A model generated the notes under the pieces. That model saw only the letters and a program-made list of their open reading frames with translations. It was not told where the DNA came from and did not search any database. Positions 46,433 through 62,700 of a stretch of 64,000 nucleotides of DNA are shown piece by piece. The stretch covers positions 248,001 through 312,000 of the forward strand of contig JAUPFP010000080.1 in assembly GCA_036925085.1 (NCBI GenBank), written 5' to 3'. Each line of letters begins with the position of its first letter. The stretch's first letter is position 1. Source of the DNA: Brachycybe producta (taxonomy: Eukaryota; Arthropoda; Diplopoda; Playtdesmida; Andrognathidae). The translations under genes and the position numbers were made by a program.

Positions 46433-47724
46433 AACTGGACGACGCGTAAAGGAAAATCACACTGTGTTTGCTCCCTTTCTTTTCTTCTCTTAGTTCTCTA
46501 TGGCGCAAAATAACCAGCGTCTGTCCACAAGTGAATAGTAGACAATAATACGGAGCCCGAAAAAGGACATTTTTATTTTTTTATTTTGTAGGTCAATGCT
46601 AACCTGTCGTAATCAGTTACTACTACCCGTAGTAACGTAATTCGTTGTAACAAATTATTTCATTCGTTGCAACAACTTAGGAATTCGTTGCAATGGATTA
46701 GAATTGACAAAAAAATAAAACTGTCTTTTCCCGGGCTCCATATCTTTCTCTAGTCGATAGACACTCGAGGAAAACGACATTGGGGTGAATCTCGTACAAG
46801 TATGGGAAGCAGTTTTACTTTTTATCCACGTTTTACTGGATTTTACGAATTCGATTTTTATTTCGAGCATCCAGTAAAATAAGGGTAAAACCTAAAATAG
46901 CTTGTGATACATACCCTTTGTTGTGAATCTCGATGAATCTTATTGAACCTCGTATGTGATTTTCTTCTATGTCGTCCCCCTTGCAGACGCTAGTCGAGAA
47001 GCAAAGTCTACAGAGAAAAAAATAAAAGTAAACCTTAAAGGAGCGTCCACACCTAACAAACGCATGTATTGTGGACGCCTTGATGAACAAGCACAAACGA
47101 ACATCAAGAATGGCCAACCCCATTTTGTCGGTACCTCAAAGGAAAATGGTTGTTTGCGTCCGTACCTGTATAGTGCAGAATATATAGTATGGTGTACATC
47201 TGAAAGTAACCCTTATTTAGTATTCGTCTGGATGAAATATTATGCGGATTAAAGCTTAATTACAGTAGTCGTACGCACTCATGGGCGCTTGTTCGATAGG
47301 TATGGCCGCGCCTTAAGATATAGATACGGGTAGCTCAACTTAATTTTAATGAAAACCTCATAGGTGAATGAGCTTCGCCTGTCTTCAAATTTTCTCATAA
47401 AGAAAGCCTTGCATTTCTTTTTGCATTCCTTTACATTCCTAGTGAAGTCTGTAAGACAAAAATGTTTTCAATTTCTGGGTGCATTGCAATTTAGAGACGA
47501 TTCAGACTGACTGACTAACATGAAGTTAAGCTACCTGTATGTCTATGTCTTGGGATAAAAGGTTACAGAGGTTAGAAATTCTAGAAGTGGTCTTCGCCTT
47601 TCTGAAATATAAAATATTTAAATATTTAAAAAAGGAAACAATAATTAGAATCAATGGTGATAGTTAATCAATTAATTTTCTTTTGATTAACAAATTTAAA
47701 ACAAAACAAAACAAGCAAGTTCTA
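46433..47724. other. Intergenic, upstream of the zinc-finger gene
   Basis: No supported gene. It includes a GTTGCAACAA-type local repeat (46620-46700) and a possible hairpin around 47040-47160 (GCGTCCACACC and later GTTTGCGTCCG). Short open frames on both strands lack family features. Confidence 0.5.
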
Positions 47725-47796
47725 TGCCGTGACCAGGATTCGAACCTGGGTTATTGCGGCCACAACGCAAGGTACTAACCACTATACGATCACGGC
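47725..47796 (-). tRNA. tRNA-His (GTG anticodon)
   Basis: The minus strand folds as a complete cloverleaf: acceptor GCCGTGA pairs fully with TCACGGC, anticodon stem TTGCG/CGCAA with loop TTGTGGC (anticodon GTG), T stem CCAGG/CCTGG with loop TTCGAAT, discriminator A at 47725. It closely matches animal cytosolic tRNA-His. There is no intron and no encoded CCA. The universal G at -1 is added after transcription; the genome has A there. Confidence 0.97.
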
Positions 47797-48029
47797 TACT
47801 GGAACAACACGAAACACTAGATTTTTAAAAGATAATATAATAGAGAAATCACAAACGAATGTCCCAAAGACCCATATTAAAGCATTCTTAATAATAATAT
47901 TCCATTATTTTGAATTAAATACAATAAAGATTATATTTTAATTAACTAATAAAAAAGATAATTGCCTAAAAACATTTATATTTATGATATAATATTTATA
48001 CATATAATAAAAATTAGAATTGGAATTAA

Positions 48030-50999
48030 CTATAAAACTACGCTCCACAAATTATTAAGTGTAAAACCTTCTCTCAACTCCTCGATTGCTAATCCAAGCT
48101 CTTCTGAAAAACAAGGCTCGCCATCTCTTTCGTTATCCCCATCAGCATAATATGCCTTTAATTGGGATTAATTAAAAAAAAAACATTACAAACCCATGAC
48201 TATAACGTAATTAAAAACAAAGTTTAAACATACCGTTAGAACATCTGCCTTGCACTGAGTTGTGTCCACTTCATTGTCGTCAACGAGATCCGTAGACACC
48301 GTCCGTTCGGAATTACGAGCCTAGATTCGTTAAAAGTTATAGCCTCGGATCGTATTCGTTCCGATTAAGAAAAAAATCAATTAGAAAAAGTCATACCCGT
48401 TCTTCTACAGTGTAAGCAACGCCAAAAACTGGAGCACTGCTATAGACATTATATAAACTCGTTATTTCTTTGAAAACAGACTTCAGTTTTTCTTCGGGAT
48501 CAATACGAAATCCAAGAAGATAACCACCGCTCTTAAAAATCACATTCAAATCAAACAGAATAAAAATAAAACAAGAGAAATAGAGGGGGAAAAAACCATT
48601 TCTGAAGTCTCAAGAACTAAAACTGTTCCGAATTTCGAATCTCGTATCTTGATCGACGCCTGAAATTTAAAATCTATTACGGCTCACGATACAAAACAAA
48701 CAGGATTCTTTATTGTTATGATATGTAACCATTTGTAAATATGGTAAACTTATGTTAAATAAATCATTCATATTTGCGAACCAAACTAGTCGAACGTTGG
48801 TAATAACAAATGCGCCCAAATTTCCCTATAAAAACAAATAAACAGAAAACGTTCACCACATTAAAGCATTTTTAAAGTTTAAAACAAAATACTTGGTCGC
48901 TCGACAGGTTCCAAACACCATTAACCGTAGTCAGAATGTTTTCGGACGGCAAAGTACGTAATTGACAGTTCTGAACAACGGCTCCACGTAATTTAACTTC
49001 ACGATAAAGCCGAGATGATGTATAAGCTCTGAGATAAAAACAAAAATTTTTGTTATTAACGAACGAATCTTCACCAAAGACAAATACAAGGCCTATTTTA
49101 TGTAAACACAAACTGAATATCTTTAAATTGCACCACTATTTTACTGATAAATAAGGCCAAAGCTTTCATGCAAATACATATTCAAAAATGCGAAAATTGT
49201 TTTTAGAAATTACGTATTTTTTCCTGAGTCAAAAAAGTGACTTTTTAAGTGAAATTATACAAAAAAATGTGCATTGTGGATTAAACTAAATTACGATTGC
49301 ACATATGACACTCATATTGTGTCATGGTGTATCAAAAATGGGGTTTGAAACTGTAATTATGCAATTTTTATTTTATGCGAACTTTTGGATAAAAATAAAA
49401 ATAAGATAAAAATGTAAAGTTAAAATAAAATTTGAAAAAATTAGTTTTATTATTGGTAACTTGTAGAAATCTTTACCAAAATTTTAAATATAATTAATTA
49501 TTCTTGAAAAAAGGTCAAAGTTGTATTTGTATGAAGAAAAAACAACATAATGCTTCAATACATTTAAATAATTTAATAGTTACTGATGAAGCCTAGTAAC
49601 TATTAAATTATTTTAATGTATTGAAGCATTGTTATATTTTTTCCCCTACAATATACAACTTTGGCCTTTTTTTACAAGGATAATTAATTATATTATTGGG
49701 AGGGTATTTCTGTAACGTGTTTTAGAGCACCCATTAGGATATTATTCAGTGGGAAGGGTTGGGTGGGAAGGGTAAACTAGCAGTGAACAAATATATAAGC
49801 TACAAAATTTAGTACTTGTAAACTCCTGTAACAGAAGTAAAGAGACGTAAACTGCTTGGAACCTAAATCAATTCATTCTTGATTAGTTTTGAAATGATAG
49901 AAATCGATCAGAAAATCACAAACCAGATTGGTAAAAATGAACTCGAACCGAGTTCCATTTGCTTTCGTCCAAATGTACAACGCTTCAGTCAAACCACGTA
50001 GTTTCTGAAACATATTAACCACGATAAGAAAAAAACAAAAGTTACCAAATATATTGGTGAATCAAAACCGAATTAGCAGTTTTCGTCGTTATATTAACGA
50101 TGCAATTGTATCCAATTGCTAAGAGAAGGGGAGAAAAAACGAGATACGTGTTATCAGAAAAGACTCTAAATCGAGCATTTAGCTACTGACATAGATTGAC
50201 TCTGCCCATACTATGAGAAGTCCAGATCAGACGCAAATTGGTGACAATCAAACGACCTGGAAACAAAAAAAACAATTAACCTAACCAAATCAGAAGAAAC
50301 CTCTGCGATGAAACCTCTGTCGCCGCCGTTTCCCTTTGTGTCTTCAATGGAGTCCAGAATGTCGATTGTCTGTTCACCTGGACGTGTTTTCAACTGGCTT
50401 TAAAACAAGAGAAAGAGAGAGAGAGAGAGATAAAACAACACAAAAGTCTACAAAACTGAATATTAAACTTGCTAAAATTGCCTTTTAATTAAGGCGGTTT
50501 TAAGAACAAACGCCTCGCGCACTCTGATTATTCTGTCTTTCACGTACAAAATGAAGAATAACTTGGAATATGTTTGAGAAACTATAAGGGTGGGTCAATC
50601 AATTAGCTTAGAGCGCCACGCTCGTGTTCTGGTCCCGGCGATCGTGTCGCACTGACCACAACGCAAGCGTAGTCCTAGGCTTAAGGGTATTTTCATGTTG
50701 AATCAACTTTTTATGTCACTTTGAAAATGACCGAACTTTAAGCAGACGATTTGTGTCTCTAAGAAATTTACTTTGAAAGATATTAACATGAAAACACCCT
50801 TAACTTAAATGATTGAGCTATCCTTCAAGTTTTTAAAATACTTTCCAATTTTTCTTAATTTTGTTTCTGAAAGGCGGAATGATAAGAGTTCGAAAATCAG
50901 CTGTTTATAAACTATCTTAAAAGCGGCAATTACAAATTTTTTTTACTTTGACGGGACATCAAAACGAACGTCTCTGTCTTCCCAAACAAACACAGCCAT
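48030..50999 (-). CDS. BBS5: Bardet-Biedl syndrome 5 protein (BBSome subunit)
   Basis: Complete, 340 aa (human 341). Twelve minus-strand exons: 50999-50947, 50397-50315, 50256-50191, 50118-50069, 50004-49924, 49862-49816, 49028-48893, 48825-48730, 48659-48597, 48531-48397, 48320-48234, 48155-48030; every phase matches. It starts [15 protein letters not shown], then [66 protein letters not shown] and the tail [18 protein letters not shown]. The two PH-like (DM16) repeats of the family bind phosphoinositides. BBS5 is part of the BBSome, which moves membrane cargo in cilia. Two donors are atypical (GTTTTT after 48597, GTACTA after 49816) but are required by the reading frame. An RFX X-box lies just upstream. 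Confidence 0.97.
50490..50935. mobile_element. Palindromic repeat family A copy in BBS5 intron 1
   Basis: AATTAAGGCGGTTTTAAGAA, CTGATTATTCTGTCTTTCAC and the matching inverted right side (ATTGAGCTATCCTTCAAGTT, GATAAGAGTTCG). An inserted stretch (GCGATCGTGTCGCACTGACC) in the left arm is not seen in other copies. Confidence 0.7.
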
Positions 51000-51107
51000 T
51001 GAAATTTCTATCTAAATATCTGTATTTTTCAAAACAAACATGAAAGACAACTACAATAAGAAAGACTGGCCAAGTAACATCTTACGGGAACAAACCGTAA
51101 ACAACAG

Positions 51108-51121
51108 GTTGCTATGGTAAC
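51108..51121. promoter_or_regulatory. X-box (RFX-type) motif upstream of BBS5
   Basis: GTTGCTATGGTAAC matches the palindromic X-box recognised by RFX/DAF-19 factors that control ciliary genes (read on the minus strand: GTTACCATAGCAAC). It sits 109 bases before the BBS5 start codon, the usual distance for ciliary targets, inside the roughly 750-bp head-to-head gap between BBS5 and DDX23. Confidence 0.75.
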
Positions 51122-51745
51122 TGTTATTACCGGTGTAGGGTGGTATGGGGACAGAGTTCAAACAAACAACCCCTTGATATAATTGTATTGTATCGTATAG
51201 AGTGGCTTTTCTGCATAACAGTTTATTAGCAATGTGTTTCCTACCAATCACATAATATAATTATCTGGTAGCCATAGCTGTTTACATTTTTCTTATATTT
51301 GATTGGACAACACGACCAATAGCCAAGCTCACTCTAAGACGTAAAATAAAAGAAATCTGATGTGGCATGACGTTCAATTACTGAAACTTTTGACGGCAAT
51401 TGGGCGTCCATATGGCGTGTTTGCTTTTTTTAGAACACATATGAACCGTGATACGGCGCCATCTTTGATTTATTATTACGCATCAATTGAAGGAATAAAA
51501 TTGCCAAGTAGGCCACGCACTTGTGCTTCAATTTAATAAAATAGAAAAGCTCCTCGTGTGATTATGCTGGTTTTCTATTCTGATATTTTGCCCCTTTACC
51601 TTTAGCCGACGTTTAACTTTTTAGTCGCCAGCTAGGTTTGTTAAAAAGTTTTTCGTCGTTCGTTGAACGTTTTTTGGTTGCTGTTTATACAGTTTTGACA
51701 AGTATTTTATAATATCTAATTGTTTTGAGTGATAATTTGATAAAC

Positions 51746-55548
<3,803 letters not shown>

Positions 55549-56750
55549 ATTAAGATATTTCTTATGTAATCGGATTTATTCGATCGTAGGAGATCAATAA
55601 AAGCACTTATAAAAACCACATTTTCCCTAACGCTGCGATTTGCCTGTCGGTTAAACAATTGAATTTCTTATCACTTGTGGCTAATGGACGACTGTTATAT
55701 CATCGAGCATTTTGCCAATTGCCGCTTAGATGCAGTCGTTTGCATACCATTACAAAGACGCTGATTAGAGAATGAGAGATTCGATGTAAGGAAAGTGTGG
55801 AAAATATATTATTACTGTAGTACGTGTGTTACTTGTTTATTTCAATAAAATAAACTTTTCTAATTGTCCTTCTGTAAACTTTCTGTAGAGGAATAGAATT
55901 TTAAGAAAGGCGGGTTGAGGTGGTTCAATTTTATTGATCATTTCAAGTGAATCAATTTATTTATTGTAATAACGAAATTAAACAAGTATTTAAATGTTAA
56001 ATCAAAATTAATCAAGTTTGACGACTGAAGGAAGTAGAACCGGTTCTACTTTTGTTTAAGGTGGCTGACTAAATAATTATATGAAAAAAAAAAATTAAAA
56101 TTGTTTTCAAAACTAGAATGGTAGAGAATTATACTCAAAGTTATTTCGTGATAATATCTTAAAAAATAAATATTTTATAGCAGTTTGAAAATGACCTGTT
56201 TTGTAGGTTTTTCCATTGACATTTCATGAAAAAATATTTATATGCATTTTTCAAACTGTCATAAAAAGTTTATTTTTTAAAGATATCGTCATGAACAAAA
56301 CGTTTAGCATTATCACCAACTATTCTCGTTTCTAAAACACTTTGAATTTTTTTCGGAATGTTTCTCTTGAAAAACTGTTAGGTTGAAAAATATAAGTTTT
56401 CTCAACACCGCGGATGAGAGGAAGAACCTAATAGCCACTGCAGTGGCGATATCCGGATGGACAAAAACAAAATAAATATCTATTCAGCCACCTTAACGTC
56501 GCTGAATAGATATTTATTTTTATTTTGTCGTTGATTGCATTGAATTGAATTGATCGATAAAATTAAACTGTATTAAAAGTGTGTTATAAAACAGAAAACA
56601 ACAAGCAGTTTCAGCTAAAATATTTGAACAGAACAAAATTACAAAGAAAAAAACATTTTAACAATCAAAACGTCACAAAGGAAAACAGTAAAAGAAAAGC
56701 CCATTAAAACGACGATGACAACACAAATGAATATACCATTATGCCTGAAT
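55549..56750. other. Intergenic between convergent DDX23 and the polycystin-like gene
   Basis: DDX23 3' UTR to about 55620, then no supported gene. A family-A-related element occupies about 56060-56510 (ACTAGAATGGTAGAGAATTA, CCAACTATTCTCGTTTCTAA) and ends in AAATAAATATCTATTCAGCC with a mirrored GCTGAATAGATATTTATTTT. That TTTATT also supplies the nearest minus-strand poly(A) signal for the downstream gene. Confidence 0.55.
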
Positions 56751-59700
56751 TCAGTACCGATAGGTTGGATGACGTTGTAAATAGTGAAGATATGTTCGAT
56801 ACTCGTCAATTGTTCCAAATTGAGTGATTAATCTATCTCTCTTCGATAGAATAATTGGGACACCCCAATTCAATAGCCAGTTTTTAGCCTTTAAAAAGAT
56901 TTAAAAAAAAATTAGTATTTTTAAGAATTTATACTATAAAGATTTTCTTTTGAACTTACACTGTTCCTCTTTAGTGGAAAAATAAGTTCAAAAACGATCA
57001 AAAACAGAGGATGCAGAAGAAAAAGACAGATTGCGAATCCGATCAAGGAAGAGACGGTCCAGACGAAAACACTCGTAACATTGTATCTCAGTCCGAACAC
57101 GATGACGACAACAATCAAAGCGGCAAATAACAGCAAAAGTACTGCCCACGATACACATTTAACAATCCAACATTGACAAAACCCGTGGATCGTAATAGTT
57201 TTTTCATTATTATTGTATTCCTTCTCTTGTTCTTTGGAATCTCGACGTTTACTGTTTGCATTTGGAGTCGCCACATATCTAAAATGGTTTCTTCTTTTCA
57301 TTTCGTACTCGTCGTTGTCGTTACGAATCAATTCTTCTGAAATGATCGTTTCTGCAATTGTGATTCTAGTTTCGCCCTCTTTCCAGTCGTCCAATTTCTC
57401 TTTCCAACACCGATCGAAATTGATGACGACTTTCCAACTGATAACAGAAAAGACTTTCCTAAAATATATAAAACCAAAAAGAAAACCACAAAAATCGTAT
57501 CTATTAAAGTTGTATAACGAGTAAATAATTAGAAACGTATTTAAAGTCACTTGGAAGTTGGTTAGAAACTAGAAAATTAAATAATTTGACAAGACAATTT
57601 TCATGACTTTATAATGATGATAATTATTTTAATTTATTTTGTTAATATTATTATTAATAATGACTTCATATAAATAAAAATGAAGAGAAACTTGAATGTT
57701 TTAGAAACTAGAAGGATAACTTAGTGTATATTGCCAGTGATGCCTTTCAAATTAAGCTTTTTTTATGAGAATTTGAAAATCGTCCTACTTTTAGCAGACA
57801 ATATTTTTTTAATTTTTATCTATAAAACATTTATTTTGAAGGATATCAACATGAACGACTGTTCTAGTTTCTAAAACACTTTCTAGTTTTTCTTAATTTT
57901 GCTCCAGAATGACAATAATCAGCATTGGAATATCAGTTGTACATAAACCATCTTAACAATTGCACATCAAAGGCACAAATTTACAGAGAGTGTCACTGAT
58001 ATGCTGTCAGTGCTACAATGGCATAGTTTGGCACATCCCAGGGCTGAGTTAAGTTTGAAATTGTTTGGAAAAATTACACGTGGTGATTGTCCTAAATCAC
58101 AGTCCAGTGTTATTCATAAAGCACTATACATGGGCAGGGCTGACCACTCTAAGAAAATTAGGGAGATTTTTGCTAGGACAGATTCATTTTATTGGTCTTT
58201 TTTCCCTAGAGTTATAAGACAATGGAACTCTCTTCCTGAGGAAGAAGTGGTGAATGGGGATAATTTTGTTTTGTGGGATTGACAATTGTATATTCATTTT
58301 GTTTTTTATATATGTGCATGTATATGTGCTTGACAATGCTTAATGCTGCATGTGGACTTTTATGTCCCTCTGCCATAGGCCTATTTGGCTGCTAGCAGAG
58401 TACTAATTGTAATTAAGGTGGCTTCATAGATGTTATTGGAGGCATAAACATCAAGCAAAACTTTTTTTTTTGTTAAAAAAAGAAATGGTTTTCAAAGCTA
58501 AAATGGCAGAAGACTACACTTAAAAGTTTATTCATGCAGACATTCTTTTTTAAAATAAACAATTTTATACCAATTTGAAAATTATCCCGTTTTTAGGTTT
58601 GTACGTTAACATTTCTAAAAACAATATTTGCGCCTTTTTTCAAACTGTCATAAAACGTTTATTTTGAAAGATATTTTCACAAAAATACTTTTAACAATAT
58701 CATCAACTATTCTAGTTTCTAAAATGTTTTGAATATTTTTTGTAAATTTGTATATTTTATATATTTTTCATTTTAACAAATTAATTTACTATTCTAGTTT
58801 CTAACAAGTTTGTCCATTAAAATAAGTAAGCCACTTTAATTAGATAGGGATACAAACCGAAATAAAAACAAAAAAACGAGACTAGAGGGCAACAACAACC
58901 CTGCCGTAATAGCAGCCAAAATTAAATCCGACTTCAAGAACTTGAACTCCGAGAGTCCGATGTGTTCAACCGGACTTGTCGACGGGAATCCACGAAATGC
59001 CAGATTAATAAAGAAGGCAAGAAACATGAACAGAACAAAGAGTATCAAGCGAACGGCACCTGGAAACTCTGTAAAAATTGCTCTAAAAATACAAATATTG
59101 GAACAATTAAAAATCATGAAGTAATAAATTAATAATTTAACAAGTATGCCATAAGTTTTAACCTGAAGATTGAAATATTTAACAAGTAATATTCATTAAA
59201 ACGCCATTTAAGCCTCTCGTAAAACGAATGTAAATTCTTCGAACCAACACTTGTGGCCGTCAACTTCACGTCAGTCGGTGCCGTCAATTGTTCGTTTACA
59301 TTAAATAACCAATTTTCTTTTGAACTCAAATCAGAAATAGTAATTCCTTTCAAAAACCTTAAAATAATATCTCAATAATTAATCGTCACTGATAATGAAT
59401 TTAAAATATAATAAATTTAATATTGTTCGTGCAGTTACCACACTGCTGAGGTTTCATTTTTGTAGTAATCAGAGGTAAACATCTGAACTGACAAACTTTG
59501 AAGTTCTCCCAAACATCGGTCCGTGAATAGTAGAAAGTGATCTTCGGAGTTCTTCATAAATATGTCTTTTTGCATACGAGAAATGACGTGGTTTTCACTA
59601 TCGAGATCGCTACCGTTGGCACTTAAGGCCACCACAGAGTAAGATGGAGCTGCTGTCACTCCAGTTTGCATGGACACCAAATAGGCATATTCATTTAAAG

Positions 59701-62700
59701 GATCGACGTCCTTCAACACTGTCACAATGGGCTAAAAAAAGATAAAAGTGTTCAAATTACATATTTCTCAAAAAGCTATGCAAAATTGTATCTTAGTTTT
59801 ATCTACATTTAACTTCAGTTTTATTTTTTTTTACTTGGGTGACCAAATTAAGACATTAGTCATTGCAAAATATGTAACAACATTAAAAAATAAATTGCAA
59901 GTGTTTTAGAAAATAAAATAATTAATACATTACATAACGGCATTTTAGTGTTCATGTCGTTAAAAAATAAACTTTGTATGGTAATTTGAAATTAGAAATT
60001 TTCTTTTTCCGCTTCTGGTTAATGAGCCATAAAATATTTATTTTTAAAAATATTATCACGAAAAGCAAAACTAAAAAGAAATTGAAAGTGAGTTAGAAAC
60101 TAAAATCTTTCCATATTGATACCGGGTATCCTCTTACAAAATACAACTTATTAAAGACCAAAAATGATTATCTGTTTAAAGGATAGAAAAAGCTTATGTT
60201 AAAAGATTTCAAAATTCAAAAAACCCTTAAGTGATTAAGCTACCCTTTTAGTTTCTAAACCACTTTTAAAATAATTTCATAACTCATAGTATCCATAGTG
60301 ATAGGGTGAAGTTTTTAGTTATAAAATTAGTAATTCAAATTTCTTTGTCAATTAAGTTAACTTTCACATTTATTTTTGTTTTAAAATATTAATTTAAATT
60401 TAAATAATTTAATATAGTGAAAATTTAATTAAATTCATTAGACTTTTTTTGTTTATAAATGATTGATATAAATTGTAGACAAATTAATTTCGTTATATAA
60501 GTTGAACAAACCACGAAATCTCTTCGACGACGATCAACCAAACAGGCTATCAAGAGAAAGATGAGCAACAAAAGTAGAATGGCTCCAACCACATACAGAA
60601 CAAACGGATTGAATGGAACCACCAAAACGAACTCATAATCTGACTTCGGTGGCGGCACAGGCGACGGTTTTTCAACGACTGGTTCCTCCAGAGGTTTAAC
60701 TAATGACGAATACATTGATCCCAACTTATCGTAGACACAATCAATAAACGTTTTGTTATCTTTTGATCCTCCAAGAAAGACAACTCTCTGTAGATGAAAC
60801 AAAACATACAAAATAATTCTATTTCTAGTATTTTTTTTATTAATGAAACACTTTGTTGAAATGTTAAAAAAAAAAGACCGCTTGAGGTTCGTTAGTCCAT
60901 TCTTGTTTCTCGTCATCATAATGTAAACACTCCACTTGTAAAATGTCCATCAGGTAGCGAAAAATCACTGTTTCATTTTCACTGATGCCTGAAAAAATCA
61001 TATTAATTTAATTTATTTAATTATTTATATAGTTATAATTGATAATATATATTTATAATTAAATATATGCATTACGTATTGAGAGGAATGTCAGACTTCC
61101 CAACAAAGTATTGGTAGAATTGCTCAACATGTTATGGTGGTTTTAAAATATAAACGCTCATCGAACTCTCTTGATTATTCTTATCTTTCAGGTGCAAAGT
61201 GAAGATAAACTTGAATGTGTTTTAGAAACTAGAAGGGTAGCTCAATCACTTAACCGGTATTTTCATGTTGATATCTTTCAAAATAAACTTTTTATGTCAG
61301 TTTGAAATAGAAAATGACCCAACTTTTAAATAGACGATGTTTTTTAAAATTTTTGTCCATAAAAAGTATATTTTGAAAAAAAAAATTAACATAAAAATAA
61401 GTGATTGAGCTATCCCTCTAGTTTGTAAAATACTTTCTAGTTTCTCTTAATTTCGCTCCTGAAAAACCGAATAATCAAGAGCTCAAAACCATATCTTAAT
61501 GAAAATTTAAAATTTCATTTGAAACTACAGAAGAATTAATATAACTGCAATACAATTACTTTCATGAAGATATCGACCTTTAAACACTTACATTTTTGGT
61601 CACCTTGCAAGGTCAAAAGGACAAAATTTTTTTTTTTTTCAAACTGCCATAAAAATTATTTTCAAACATAACGTTACAAAAGTAACATTATAAAATTCTT
61701 TACTCTTCTAGTTTCGAAATAAACTATAAATATTTAAAATCTAAAAAAAAGTAAATTTATGCAGACTATAAGGGTAACTTTTACAATACACTTTTTTATG
61801 TTTGGGTGTGAGTTAATTTGTAATTTTTAACTGAAGTGGCCCATTTAAACTTTCGTGGGCCACATTTATGGCCCAACAAAGTAAGGTTAGCCACTCTGGG
61901 CCTAGGGTCGTAAGTGATTCAGTTACCGTTCTAGTTTCTAACGCATTTTCTTCGTATAGTTTTGCATAATAACCACACTTTGAAAATCAGCTGCTCACGT
62001 ATAATCACATTTTAAAAATTGCTTCTAAAAAGCAAAGGACCTTCATTGAATGCATTTATGTCAAATATTAAAATTAAAATATTAAAATCAAATTATTGCA
62101 AAAAGCAACTTAAATATTTACCACTCCTTATTTTATTTACAGTCTCGTTGCTTATAGAAACAGTGGCGTATCGTTCAATGTCCTCGCGAGATTCCCGTTT
62201 ATAGTCATCCAACACATATTCTACCTTTGACACAAGAACACGTTTGTTCTTCGTATTATTTGCATCTGAAACATTGCCTATCTTTGTTTCTACTGGTATC
62301 AATTCACCGTAATCAACCTATAATATTACATTTTTAGCACTAGTCCTAAGAAAACCTAAGAAATATAACGTAATTTTTCTCACAAAGAACGGCTCGCCAT
62401 TTTCTATCGGAGCAGCCGTAATGACAATTTTATTTCTTGTATTTAAATTCTTATCAAACGGTCCGATTGTTAGTTTGTGAATATGTCGTTTTGGAATAGG
62501 AGACACCGAAAGACTCCGAACGTACATTCCTCTACAAGTCTTGGGATGTTGTAGAGCTCCTTCAGCCGCTGTTCTAAAGTGGACAGGACCCAATTCATCG
62601 GTGACGACCTTTTGCGAAATGTGATGTCTAGCTTCGAACCAGAAACTTCCCTTTGAAGGATTGTGTTTTGAACACTTTCCAGGAAAGATTTCCCAGTTAA

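Noticed and set aside
46956-47252. 98-codon plus-strand frame
   Set aside because: No recognisable domain, no conserved context, and it spans a hairpin-like repeat; not supported as a gene.
55650-55800. Minus-strand reading that might continue the polycystin-like gene
   Set aside because: An acceptor-like CTAATCAG is present, but the frame compatible with a phase-2 join hits a stop after 16 codons and shows no TOP-domain or channel similarity.
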